From assembly GCA_038211295.1 (NCBI GenBank), contig JBBQVS010000029.1:1-42962 (forward strand): a stretch of DNA of 42,962 nt. The letters are read 5' to 3'. Shown in pieces: positions 16,451 through 23,341 of this stretch. The position numbers and the translations under genes were made by a program. Below the pieces are notes generated by a model that saw only the letters and a list, made by a program, of their open reading frames with translations, had not been told where the DNA came from and ran no database searches. How positions within the stretch are numbered: position 1 is the first letter of the stretch; each line of letters opens with the position of its first letter. The stretch comes from JBBQVS01 sp038211295 (GTDB taxonomy: Bacteria; Chloroflexota; Ktedonobacteria; Ktedonobacterales; Ktedonobacteraceae).

Positions 16451-17185
16451 ATGAAGCTACTCGTAATCGACAGTGACCGCGATCTGGTTGAAATGCTTAC
16501 AAGCTGGCTAAAAATGATTGGGTATGAAGTTTACCGCGCATACACGCCTGACCATGCAAGAACGCAGTGGCTGGAACATAAACCTGACCTTGTTCTTATT
16601 GATACATCACTTAAAGGGGTAGACGCGCTTGCCATGTGTCGAGACTTGCAAAGCAAGCACGATACACTTTTACTTGTAATGACAGATGGCAAAGATGTGC
16701 AGGACGAGGTACGTTGCCTAGACGCTGGCGCGGATGATTATTTACGCAAACCGTTTTTCCCCTCGCAACTGCTTGCTCGCATTCGCGCAGTTAGCCGTAG
16801 AGCAAGAACAACGCTTGTGCAACGTCCCTCATCTGTAATAGTCGTTGGGCCTATTCTTGTTGACTCGCTTCGCAATGAAGTTGCTATTCATGGTAGAACG
16901 GCGCGGTTGACACCAACGGAAAGCAAAATGCTGCATTTGCTTGCGGTAAATGCCAATGATGTATGTACTGCGGGTCAGATTGTTACGCATGTGTGGGGAT
17001 ACAATACAGAAGGCGAGTCAGGGTTAATCAAAGCACATATTCGGCATCTACGGCAGAAAGTGGAGCCGGATGCAAGCAATCCTTATTATATTTTGACCGT
17101 TCCCGGTGTAGGGTACACTATGATGCGTCGTTCGCTTGAAGAACTTGAGGAGCACCCGCGCCCACTTCATGTGGTTTCGAGGTAA
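16451..17185 (+). CDS. OmpR/PhoB-type response regulator
   Basis: A 244-aa transcription factor with a receiver domain (residues 1-118) and a winged-helix DNA-binding domain (140-232). Receiver residues are Asp7 and Asp9, phospho-acceptor Asp51 (LVLID), Thr78 and Lys100 (RKPF). The output domain shows RLTPTESKMLHLLAVN, the transactivation loop region and HIRHLRQKVEPD...VPGVGYTM. GGGAGG lies upstream of the start. No histidine kinase gene adjoins, so it is an orphan here; targets are unknown. Confidence 0.93.
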   Translation: MKLLVIDSDRDLVEMLTSWLKMIGYEVYRAYTPDHARTQWLEHKPDLVLIDTSLKGVDALAMCRDLQSKHDTLLLVMTDGKDVQDEVRCLDAGADDYLRKPFFPSQLLARIRAVSRRARTTLVQRPSSVIVVGPILVDSLRNEVAIHGRTARLTPTESKMLHLLAVNANDVCTAGQIVTHVWGYNTEGESGLIKAHIRHLRQKVEPDASNPYYILTVPGVGYTMMRRSLEELEEHPRPLHVVSR

Positions 17186-17353
17186 CTGTTTCTGTCAAGT
17201 AAACAACTAGGACATTTGGCTTGCGCTCTTGCACATTTTGATGGATGAATGCAATATAGAGACGATAGAAATAGTTCGCAACTGTTCTATGTCGTGAATA
17301 AGAAAAAGCGGTCTTAGTATATAGGATATTAAGGAGCGAGAAGGTGTGGCAAG

Positions 17354-17947
17354 ATGTCTGAAGTAGTATTTTATGTTCATCCAACCGCAGAGGTTTCAAG
17401 CGAGGCACATGTTGGAGACGGTACACGTATCTGGCGGCAAGTGCAGGTGCGCGAACATGCATCTATTGGTGAGTCATGTAACATTGGGAAAGGTGTGTAT
17501 ATAGATAGTCACGTACACATTGGCTCGCGTGTCAAAATTCAGAACCATGCATCATTATTTGAGGGGCTTACCCTGGAAGACGGTATCTTTATTGGTCCTC
17601 ATGTCTGCTTTACCAATGATCTAATTCCCAGAGCTATCACGCCCGACGGCGCGGTAAAAGGTGGAGAAGATTGGCAGGTCACGCCTACGCTCGTCAAATA
17701 TGGTGCTTCTATTGGCGCGGGTTCTATTATTGTGTGTGGTATAACTATTGGAGAATTTGCTTTAATTGGTGCGGGGTCCGTTGTCACAAAAGATGTACCC
17801 GCTCACACACTTGTGTTTGGCAATCCCGCACGATTTCATGGCTACGTCTGTCGTTGCGCTCGTCGCTTAGGGGACGTACATGAACATGAAGGGCAACTCG
17901 TAGGGCATTGTGAGGTTTGCTCTACGCTCTGCCGTATTCCAACATAA
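17354..17947 (+). CDS. Left-handed beta-helix (hexapeptide) acyltransferase, WbpD/WlbB-like
   Basis: A 197-aa trimeric hexapeptide-repeat protein. Repeats such as AHVGDGTRIW, ASIGESCNIG, VHIGSRVKI and ASIGAGSIIVCGITIG run through most of the length, and VCFTNDLIPRA plus VVTKDVPAHTLVFGNPAR match acetyl-CoA-dependent sugar N-acetyltransferases of the WbpD/WlbB group (UDP-amino-sugar acetylation for surface polysaccharide). The C-terminus has an extra CRCARR...CEVCSTLC cysteine cluster that could bind metal. No other sugar-nucleotide genes adjoin, so the exact substrate is open. Confidence 0.8.
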   Translation: MSEVVFYVHPTAEVSSEAHVGDGTRIWRQVQVREHASIGESCNIGKGVYIDSHVHIGSRVKIQNHASLFEGLTLEDGIFIGPHVCFTNDLIPRAITPDGAVKGGEDWQVTPTLVKYGASIGAGSIIVCGITIGEFALIGAGSVVTKDVPAHTLVFGNPARFHGYVCRCARRLGDVHEHEGQLVGHCEVCSTLCRIPT

Positions 17948-18803
17948 ATGTCGTAAGAGCATAGCCGCGCAGAAAGCGATACTGATTGTGCCACAAACCA
18001 ATTCATTTGGGCATCCCTGGCAAGGTACTCTTCGTGAACTCGCATATATTCTGTATCATGTACGGCGTTCGAGATCGTTTGGACGTCTGTCGCTGCGGAA
18101 CACGGAGCGTTTAAGTGTTGCCCACCTTTATTTCAGGGCAGGAAAACTGGTGCAAGTCGTAGGGAATCGTGGTGATACTCGTGCTATTTTACTTGAAGTG
18201 AAAACATGGACACGTGCCGCAGTCCGCTTTGATCGAGGAACCGTTCCCAACGTGCCTGAACTGGGCGAAGCATATGAACAAATTATAGATGACGTATTAT
18301 TTACTCTGCGAAGGCGCGGCCTCGTGTCTTTCACCGAAAGACCGCGTGTCATCGAGGGTCGGTTGACGCCGACACCGGAAGTCAAACCGCTCATCACACC
18401 CTGGGAATGGCGTGTGCTTACTGAGGGAACGCGACGCGTGTCGTTCGCAGTTGCTCATCTTGTTGGTCCTAAAGAAGCCTTCAACGTTCTGCGTGACATC
18501 CTGGATGATTGCTCTGCGGCGTTTCCAGCATTCGCAGGTCTCAGCATTGCGCCTTCCGGCTACTTGCAGGTGACAGATGGCTCACAGTTAGACCGTATGC
18601 CGCGTGAAGATTTGCTTGAAGGTTTTACCGCACTTCTGGCTATCTGCCAGTATTTTTGCTCTCCGATTATTGGGGAGCAGAACGCGCATAGATTACTTGT
18701 GCAGGCGTTGCAGGATGTCGGGCCTGCTCTGGTGAGCCTGGGCGTCTTTCAACTTGATACACAAATGCTTTCAGGAAGACGAACGCCCAATGGCTCTCAA
18801 TAG
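17910..18803 (+). CDS. DUF4388 (PATAN-like) domain protein of unknown function
   Basis: The N-terminal third fits the DUF4388/PATAN pattern seen in regulatory proteins: GTLRELAYILYHVRRS, then FGRLSLRN, LYFRAGKLVQVVGNRGDT, and a helix ending in RFDRG. The remaining 180 residues are mostly helical and unrecognised. The frame opens with GTG at 17910, overlapping the acyltransferase by 38 bases; a GTG at 17988 (271 aa) is an alternative and removes the overlap. Neither has a good ribosome binding site. Proximity to a response regulator fits a signalling role, by inference. Confidence 0.6.
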   Translation: MRFALRSAVFQHKCRKSIAAQKAILIVPQTNSFGHPWQGTLRELAYILYHVRRSRSFGRLSLRNTERLSVAHLYFRAGKLVQVVGNRGDTRAILLEVKTWTRAAVRFDRGTVPNVPELGEAYEQIIDDVLFTLRRRGLVSFTERPRVIEGRLTPTPEVKPLITPWEWRVLTEGTRRVSFAVAHLVGPKEAFNVLRDILDDCSAAFPAFAGLSIAPSGYLQVTDGSQLDRMPREDLLEGFTALLAICQYFCSPIIGEQNAHRLLVQALQDVGPALVSLGVFQLDTQMLSGRRTPNGSQ

Positions 18804-18822
18804 GTCAAGAAACAACCACAGA

Positions 18823-18863
18823 AGCAGACATTAGTAGAGGTATGCCAATGTCTGCTCTTTCTT
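18823..18863 (+). terminator. Terminator between convergent genes
   Basis: Ten-base perfect arms AGCAGACATT (18823-18832) and AATGTCTGCT (18847-18856) with a 14-base loop and a pyrimidine tail CTTTCTT. It sits between the DUF4388 gene and the ABC-F gene that reads toward it. Confidence 0.6.
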
Positions 18864-18868
18864 CCATC

Positions 18869-20500
18869 CTAGCGTTGATGCGCGAAGTAATACGAGAAGT
18901 TTCCTGGATAGATGCGTACCTTTCTGTCATCGCTAATCGCGACAATCTTTGTCGCGATTCTGTCGAGAAAGTAACGATCATGCGAGATAGCTAAGACCGT
19001 TCCCTCGAACTCGTCCAACGCCTCTTCCAGAACTTCGGTTGAGGCTATATCAAGATTATCTGTTGGCTCGTCAAGTAAGAGAAAATTTGCCTTTGAGAGG
19101 CGCAATCGGGCAATCTGCAAACGGCTTTTCTCACCTCCACTCAGTTGTCCAATCGGTGTATGAATGTCCTCAAACGAGAAGAGTAGTGTGTGCAGAAAAG
19201 CGATTGCCTGTGGCTCTGTCATGTTTTTTAGCCGACGCACAAACTCCAGTGGTGTACTCGCAAATGGCAATGTTTCCTGTTCCTGAGCGTAATAGCCGGT
19301 CACAACGCTTGCTCCAATATTTACCGAACCGTTTGTTGCGGGGAGGAGGCCCAGTATTGCTTTGAGGAGCGTTGTTTTGCCACTACCATTTGCTCCAACA
19401 ATGCCGATGCGTTCGCCATAAAGAACCGTTAGATCGAACGGCTCAAACAGTGTATAGCTGTCAATAGTCTTGCTCAACTCTTTAATTTCAAGCACTTTCT
19501 TCCCGCTTCGCTCCGCCTCTAGCCCGACTTTGATTCTACCACGAACAAGCATTGGCCTATCTACCGCTTCTGAGCGTGCCTGTTCAACGCGCTTCGCCAT
19601 ATATTCAGCTTTGCCGGCGAATTTCGAGTTCATTTTTGCCCACCCTTTGAGCCGTCGCATACTGATTTCTAGATGCTTAATCTCATCACGTTGGGCGGCG
19701 TAGAGTTCTTGTAGTTTTTCCAGACGACGTTGTCGCTCAACCACATAGTAGCTATAGTTGCTGGCATAGGTCGAAATTTCGCCGTCCTCAAGCTCGAAAA
19801 TCTTTGTGACCGAGCGATCTAAGAGGTGACGATCATGCGAGATAATAAGCACCGTGCCGGGATAATCCTGTATGTAGTATTCTAACCATGCTTTCGCCTG
19901 TAGGTCAAGGTGATTGTCTGGCTCGTCTAATAGCAACAGGTCGGGCATCTGCAATAAAATGCGTGCGAGGTTGACAAGCTTTTTCTCGCCCCCGCTCAAC
20001 GAGCTTACTGCCTGTTCATACATGATTGGCGGAAAGCCCAAACCACTCAGGACTGTTTCAACCTTATTATTGAGCGTATAGCCACCGAGCGCGTCAAAGC
20101 GTTCCTGAGTTCTACCATATTTCTCAAGAACCTGTGTCATCTTGGTGGCGTTTGCCGCGATTGTCGAGTCAGACATCTGTACTTCAAGTTGTCCCAGAAG
20201 CAGTTGTAGCGTGACCAGTTCGGGCGATGCTTCCGCAACAACTTCATAGATAGTTTTCGTGTTCGTTTTAGGGTCTATCTCCTGCGTGAGATAACCAATA
20301 GTAAGGTTGCGACGGCGCGAGACCGTACCCTGTGTCGCGGTTTCGAGTCCCGCGAGTAGCTTGAACAGCGTTGATTTGCCACTACCGTTTTCGCCAACGA
20401 GTCCAATACGCTCGTCTTCAAGTATTTCCAGGTCGACATCTTGAAAAATGGGATTGCCACCAAAATCTTTACAGACTTTAGAAAAATTTGCGAGTAACAT
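18869..20500 (-). CDS. ABC-F family ATPase (ribosome-associated)
   Basis: A 543-aa protein with two ABC ATPase domains and no membrane segments, the ABC-F layout of EttA, Uup and antibiotic-resistance factors acting on ribosomes. Domain 1 has GENGSGKST, LSGGEKKLV and LLLLDEPDNHLDL; domain 2 has GANGSGKTT, LSGGEKSRLQ and LLLDEPTDNLDI. A charged linker (ERQRRLEKLQELYAAQRDE and following) lies between, as the P-site interaction motif should. The open frame extends to 20626, but ATG 20500 follows AAGGAG and begins the conserved region. A 300-base leader with competing hairpins precedes it, as for inducible ABC-F genes. Which drug or translation state it answers is unknown. Confidence 0.9.
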   Translation of the reverse strand: MLLANFSKVCKDFGGNPIFQDVDLEILEDERIGLVGENGSGKSTLFKLLAGLETATQGTVSRRRNLTIGYLTQEIDPKTNTKTIYEVVAEASPELVTLQLLLGQLEVQMSDSTIAANATKMTQVLEKYGRTQERFDALGGYTLNNKVETVLSGLGFPPIMYEQAVSSLSGGEKKLVNLARILLQMPDLLLLDEPDNHLDLQAKAWLEYYIQDYPGTVLIISHDRHLLDRSVTKIFELEDGEISTYASNYSYYVVERQRRLEKLQELYAAQRDEIKHLEISMRRLKGWAKMNSKFAGKAEYMAKRVEQARSEAVDRPMLVRGRIKVGLEAERSGKKVLEIKELSKTIDSYTLFEPFDLTVLYGERIGIVGANGSGKTTLLKAILGLLPATNGSVNIGASVVTGYYAQEQETLPFASTPLEFVRRLKNMTEPQAIAFLHTLLFSFEDIHTPIGQLSGGEKSRLQIARLRLSKANFLLLDEPTDNLDIASTEVLEEALDEFEGTVLAISHDRYFLDRIATKIVAISDDRKVRIYPGNFSYYFAHQR

Positions 20501-20640
20501 GAACGTGCTTCTCCTTGCATTAGGAATACGACGCATCGAAAAAGGGAGGTGATGTTGCCAAACGCAAAAACTATGCAGAGAAGAGAAGCGCGAAATGAAG
20601 GGTGTGTATATGGGGAAGAGCAGCACAGATGAAACACATC

Positions 20641-20739
20641 AAGCATAAGCCTACTCACAGTATGCGAGTAAGTACGTGTTCAAACGACGCCACTTTCCGC
20701 CGCATAAGCAACTGCGTCAGGCTTATGCGGCGGAACCAT
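20641..20739 (-). promoter_or_regulatory. Candidate attenuator in the ABC-F leader
   Basis: In transcript order, segment 1 (20735-20721) and segment 2 (20709-20695) form a perfect 15-base stem with an 11-base loop. A later segment 3 (GGCTTATGC near 20652-20644) repeats the core of segment 2 and could pair with segment 1 instead. Two short reading frames overlap these segments: ATG 20739 to TGA 20680 (19 aa, MVPPHKPDAVAYAAESGVV) and ATG 20705 to TGA 20655 (16 aa, MRRKVASFEHVLTRIL). Neither has a clear ribosome binding site. The arrangement resembles ribosome-mediated attenuation, but no T tract follows the stem. Confidence 0.45.
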
Positions 20740-20815
20740 CTGATCGATATTTGCTGGGGTGAGTGGTAGCCAGTAGAGAATCAAACTGGCTTATGAATGT
20801 GTAACTCATAGCAAA

Positions 20816-20845
20816 ATAATAGCATAGCTATTGAGTGGAAGTCAA
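20816..20845 (-). promoter_or_regulatory. Promoter of the ABC-F gene
   Basis: On the minus strand TTGACT (20840-20845) and an extended -10 TGCTATTAT (hexamer 20816-20821) are 18 bases apart. The start near 20809 gives a leader of about 310 bases ahead of ATG 20500. Confidence 0.65.
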
Positions 20846-20865
20846 GGGAGAAACTCTTGACTTTG

Positions 20866-21186
20866 CTAGTGTGTTCCCCCTAAGTTCAACCCGACAACCC
20901 CAAGTATGATAAGCACGATAGAGCCAATTTTTATCGCGGTAAGCGGCTCTTTGAACCAGAGTATTCCTATTGCAGTGATGAGCGCTGTTCCCACTGCCGA
21001 CCAGATTGCGTAAGCTATGCCCACGTCAATCTTTTTAAGCGTGAGCGAGAGCATCCAGAAACTCAGACCATAGCAGACGACTACGATGAGCGAAGGAACA
21101 AGCTTTGTGAAGCCCTGTGAAAACTTTAGCGATGTTGTGCCAGCAACTTCAAGAAGTATTGCCAGTGTAAGATAAAACATATTCAT
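20866..21186 (-). CDS. Small multidrug resistance (SMR) efflux protein
   Basis: A 106-aa protein with four hydrophobic helices, the length of EmrE/QacE/SugE proteins, which exchange protons for cationic drugs or guanidinium across the inner membrane. Glu13 in AILLEVAGTTSLK is the essential proton/substrate carboxylate, and SFWMLSLTLKKIDVGIAYAIWS and WFKEPLT are typical. The chosen ATG (21186) matches the family N-terminus; the open frame runs further upstream into tetR. It starts 25 bases after the TetR-family gene and is probably co-transcribed with it and repressed by it. Confidence 0.92.
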   Translation of the reverse strand: MNMFYLTLAILLEVAGTTSLKFSQGFTKLVPSLIVVVCYGLSFWMLSLTLKKIDVGIAYAIWSAVGTALITAIGILWFKEPLTAIKIGSIVLIILGVVGLNLGGTH

Positions 21187-21211
21187 GTGTGTACTCGTTT
21201 CCTGACTACTT

Positions 21212-21763
21212 TTACGTCGGGTTTGCCATAGTGAGCATTGTGTTAATAACTTCTGCTCGGAATGTTCCAGTTGGAGGTGCAAACCCTAACATGTCTGCAA
21301 GCCACAAGCCATCAACCGCCAGACGCAGAATTGTTGCGACTGCTGGAGGCAGTCCATCATTTTCTGCCTGCCTTTGCCATTCGTCATACTGCTTGCGAAG
21401 CGGGTCTAGCAACTGCGGGTTAGTCGCAATCGCTGCGAGAAGTCCGGTTATCGCCGCCGCTTCTTCAGCGTCTCCCTCCACTGTAGAGGTGGAAGAGGCA
21501 CGGATATTCGCCCGCGTCCATTGCCCTGAACCTAACTTCTCTTCATTGAGAGCTTGCATAAGGTCGTGTGTGAAGCCTTCGATATAAAAGGCAATCATAC
21601 CCTCAACAAGCGCGTCTTTGCTGGGGAAGTGATAGAGTACGCCTCCTTTACTTAGACCTACTTCTTTCGCAACGGCTTCAATTGTGAGGTGCGCCACGCC
21701 TTCACGCCGTATAATGCGGTTTGCCGCGTCCAAAATGTGACGCCGTGTTATTGATAGTGTCAT
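21212..21763 (-). CDS. TetR-family repressor of the SMR pump
   Basis: A 183-aa one-component regulator. Residues 1-50 hold the TetR helix-turn-helix: ITRRHILDAANRIIRREG, LTIEAVAKEVGLSKGGVLYHF and PSKDALVEGM. The rest is the helical ligand domain. ATG 21763 is chosen because the upstream extension contains the operator and promoter. The operator covers the gene's own -10 and spacer, so autorepression together with the downstream SMR gene is the likely control. Confidence 0.92.
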   Translation of the reverse strand: MTLSITRRHILDAANRIIRREGVAHLTIEAVAKEVGLSKGGVLYHFPSKDALVEGMIAFYIEGFTHDLMQALNEEKLGSGQWTRANIRASSTSTVEGDAEEAAAITGLLAAIATNPQLLDPLRKQYDEWQRQAENDGLPPAVATILRLAVDGLWLADMLGFAPPTGTFRAEVINTMLTMANPT

Positions 21764-21769
21764 ACGTAT

Positions 21770-21793
21770 ACTGTACCGTCCAGACGGTACAGT
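21770..21793. promoter_or_regulatory. Palindromic operator for the TetR-family regulator
   Basis: Perfect 11-base arms ACTGTACCGTC (21770-21780) and GACGGTACAGT (21783-21793) around a CA centre. It lies seven bases before the tetR start codon and inside its promoter. Confidence 0.8.
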
Positions 21794-21799
21794 TGTCAA
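21770..21799 (-). promoter_or_regulatory. Promoter of tetR-SMR
   Basis: Consensus -35 TTGACA (21794-21799) and -10 TACAGT (21770-21775) are 18 bases apart; the operator fills the spacer and -10 exactly. Transcription would begin at or within two bases of the ATG at 21763, implying a leaderless mRNA. Confidence 0.6.
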
Positions 21800-21928
21800 G
21801 ATGTTGTGATGAAACAACAAGAAATTGCCCCGTAATGAATTGCTACAACGTCAAAATGAGCAAGTGTGCTAGAAAAACGTACTCAAAAAATATGAAATTT
21901 TATGCCATGAGAAGAGAGGTAGAGATGC

Positions 21929-21957
21929 TTTCAAGCTCATGGGCGTAGTGATATACT
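21929..21957 (+). promoter_or_regulatory. Candidate promoter of the Lon-N gene
   Basis: An extended -10 TGATATACT (hexamer 21952-21957) lies 17 bases after a weak -35 TTTCAA (21929-21934), about 50 bases before the start codon. Confidence 0.4.
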
Positions 21958-22008
21958 TGATTATCAGCAACTCTCAGGAGTCGCAGGTTTTCCAGAGGAG
22001 AGCACTTC

Positions 22009-22662
22009 ATGACGAGCAATATTATTGAACTACCGTTGTTTCCACTGACCGTCCTTTTTCCGGGAACTGTGTTGCCGTTGCATATCTTTGAGCCGCGCTA
22101 TCGGCAGATGATAGCGGCCTGTCAGAGCGAAAACAAGCCCCTGGGTATTGTGCTACCCCGCCCTGAGAGCGAGTTTATGCGTGAAGTACCGCATACAATC
22201 GGCACAATGGCGGAGATACACAACTTGGAACGACTTGAAGACGGACGCTACACCTTCAACGCGATTGGCACAAAGCGTTTCCGTATTCTAAGCGAGGCAC
22301 GAGATAAGGCGTACATTTCCGCGACTGTGGAGCCATATGACGATATCGTAACAACAGAGCCAGAGCTGCCAACCGTTGTGCAACAGGCACGGAGAATGTT
22401 CGAGGAATACCTGGGACTTTTGCTACAGGAGGCGAATGAGCCAGACGTACAGGCAAACCTCCCTAACGAAGCTGAGGAGCTATCATACTTTATCGCCTCG
22501 TTCCTGCTGAACGTAGAAGACGATCAAAAGCAGCACTTTCTGGAAATGAACTCGACTCATCAGCGTTTGCGTGAAGAGATCGCTATTCTGCGTCGTGAAG
22601 TGCCATTTATGCGCCAAATTCTTTCTAAGAAGATATCTGATGATCGAACAATGCTCAATTAG
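22009..22662 (+). CDS. Lon N-terminal (LON substrate-binding) domain protein
   Basis: A 217-aa stand-alone protein made of the domain that begins Lon protease: LPLFPLTVLFPGTVLPLHIFEPRYRQM (in parts), LGIVLPRPESE, IGTMAEIHNLERLEDGRY and GTKRFRIL, followed by a helical half. There is no AAA+ or serine-lysine protease part, so it is not Lon itself. Such proteins are common in bacteria; a substrate-recognition or binding role is assumed. GAGGAGAG precedes the ATG. Confidence 0.9.
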   Translation: MTSNIIELPLFPLTVLFPGTVLPLHIFEPRYRQMIAACQSENKPLGIVLPRPESEFMREVPHTIGTMAEIHNLERLEDGRYTFNAIGTKRFRILSEARDKAYISATVEPYDDIVTTEPELPTVVQQARRMFEEYLGLLLQEANEPDVQANLPNEAEELSYFIASFLLNVEDDQKQHFLEMNSTHQRLREEIAILRREVPFMRQILSKKISDDRTMLN

Positions 22663-22705
22663 GATGTACATAGAAAGAAACTATGCAGGAAAGGTAGGAG
22701 AGAGC

Positions 22706-23092
22706 ATGACAGAGTACGTAAGTTTTCGTCAGCGTTTGGACACGGTATTACGCACTCTTGACGTAAAGCAAGTGCAGGCATTTCTGATTGCTGAAAAGCA
22801 ATGGAGCGAGGGACAACCTGCGGACGCAGAATTCGCGATGTGGATGATGGTCGCGGGTAGCCCTTCACTTCGCAATTTGCATGATCGCGCCTATGAGTGG
22901 TTAATGACGCACGGACATGAGGCCGACGCCACCGCATTTCTCGCACGCGAAAAAAAGCTGGGTACGAAGGACAGTTCCAATCGCGGGAAGGGAAACGGTG
23001 CCGCCCTGCCAAATTTTGTTGGGAAGCGTTCAAATAATTCGCGTCCAAACACGGTACGAAGACAGGAGCCACCTAAACAGCGAGGCCGTTAG
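22706..23092 (+). CDS. Small protein of unknown function with basic tail
   Basis: A 128-aa product not assigned to a family. Residues 1-90 look helical and acidic-to-neutral (RQRLDTVLRTLDVKQVQAFL, NLHDRAYEWLMTHGHEADA); residues 90-128 are disordered and strongly basic (GKRSNNSRPNTVRRQ, ending PPKQRGR). ATG 22706 has TAGGAGAG upstream and is preferred over the longer open frame. It follows the Lon-N gene by 43 bases and is probably in the same transcript. The tail may bind nucleic acid, by composition only. Confidence 0.7.
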   Translation: MTEYVSFRQRLDTVLRTLDVKQVQAFLIAEKQWSEGQPADAEFAMWMMVAGSPSLRNLHDRAYEWLMTHGHEADATAFLAREKKLGTKDSSNRGKGNGAALPNFVGKRSNNSRPNTVRRQEPPKQRGR

Positions 23093-23259
23093 TCGTTAAG
23101 CGGCGTTTTGCTGCTCCTGCTCGTGCTGAACCGCGCAATTTCTACCTGCGCTTTGTATTTCGCACGCACCATCAGGTAGGCCGATATTGCCCAGCTTACG
23201 GAGGTCAAGGTACATGCCAGTGGGATTGTCACCGCTAAAATAGGTCCTGTTCTGCTCAT
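23089..23259 (-). CDS. Small single-pass membrane protein (56 aa)
   Basis: The minus-strand frame from ATG 23259 to TAA 23089 encodes a short N-terminus, a hydrophobic segment of about 26 residues (PILAVTIPLACTLTSVSW and ISAYLMV), and a basic cytosolic-type tail (RAKYKAQVEIARFS). AAGAAGG lies upstream of the start. It overlaps the end of the convergent plus-strand gene by four bases. A competing 61-aa frame over the same DNA has no membrane segment or other sense. No family recognised. Confidence 0.5.
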   Translation of the reverse strand: MSRTGPILAVTIPLACTLTSVSWAISAYLMVRAKYKAQVEIARFSTSRSSKTPLND

Positions 23260-23284
23260 ATGTTATTACCTTCTTGTACACGCT

Positions 23285-23324
23285 AAAAAAGAGGAACTTT
23301 TCGCCACTGCCAAAAGTTCCTCTT
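23285..23324 (-). terminator. Terminator of the EF-G-like gene
   Basis: Perfect 13-base arms (23289-23301 and 23312-23324, core GAGGAACTTTT) with a ten-base loop, followed on the minus strand by a T run (A tract 23285-23290). It begins 18 bases past the stop of the gene. Confidence 0.85.
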
Positions 23325-23341
23325 ACTATTCCAGTATAAAA

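Noticed and set aside
17354..17947. Serine acetyltransferase (CysE) or maltose acetyltransferase
   Set aside because: The CFTND and PRA motifs and repeat order are those of WbpD/WlbB-type sugar N-acetyltransferases.
20275..20658. 127-aa minus-strand frame overlapping the ABC-F start
   Set aside because: Out of frame with the ABC-F gene and overlapping its first domain; Cys/Phe-rich with no family match. It is leader and shadow sequence.
23096..23281. 61-aa minus-strand frame
   Set aside because: The alternative 56-aa frame on the same strand has a better ribosome binding site and a membrane helix, so this one is probably a shadow.
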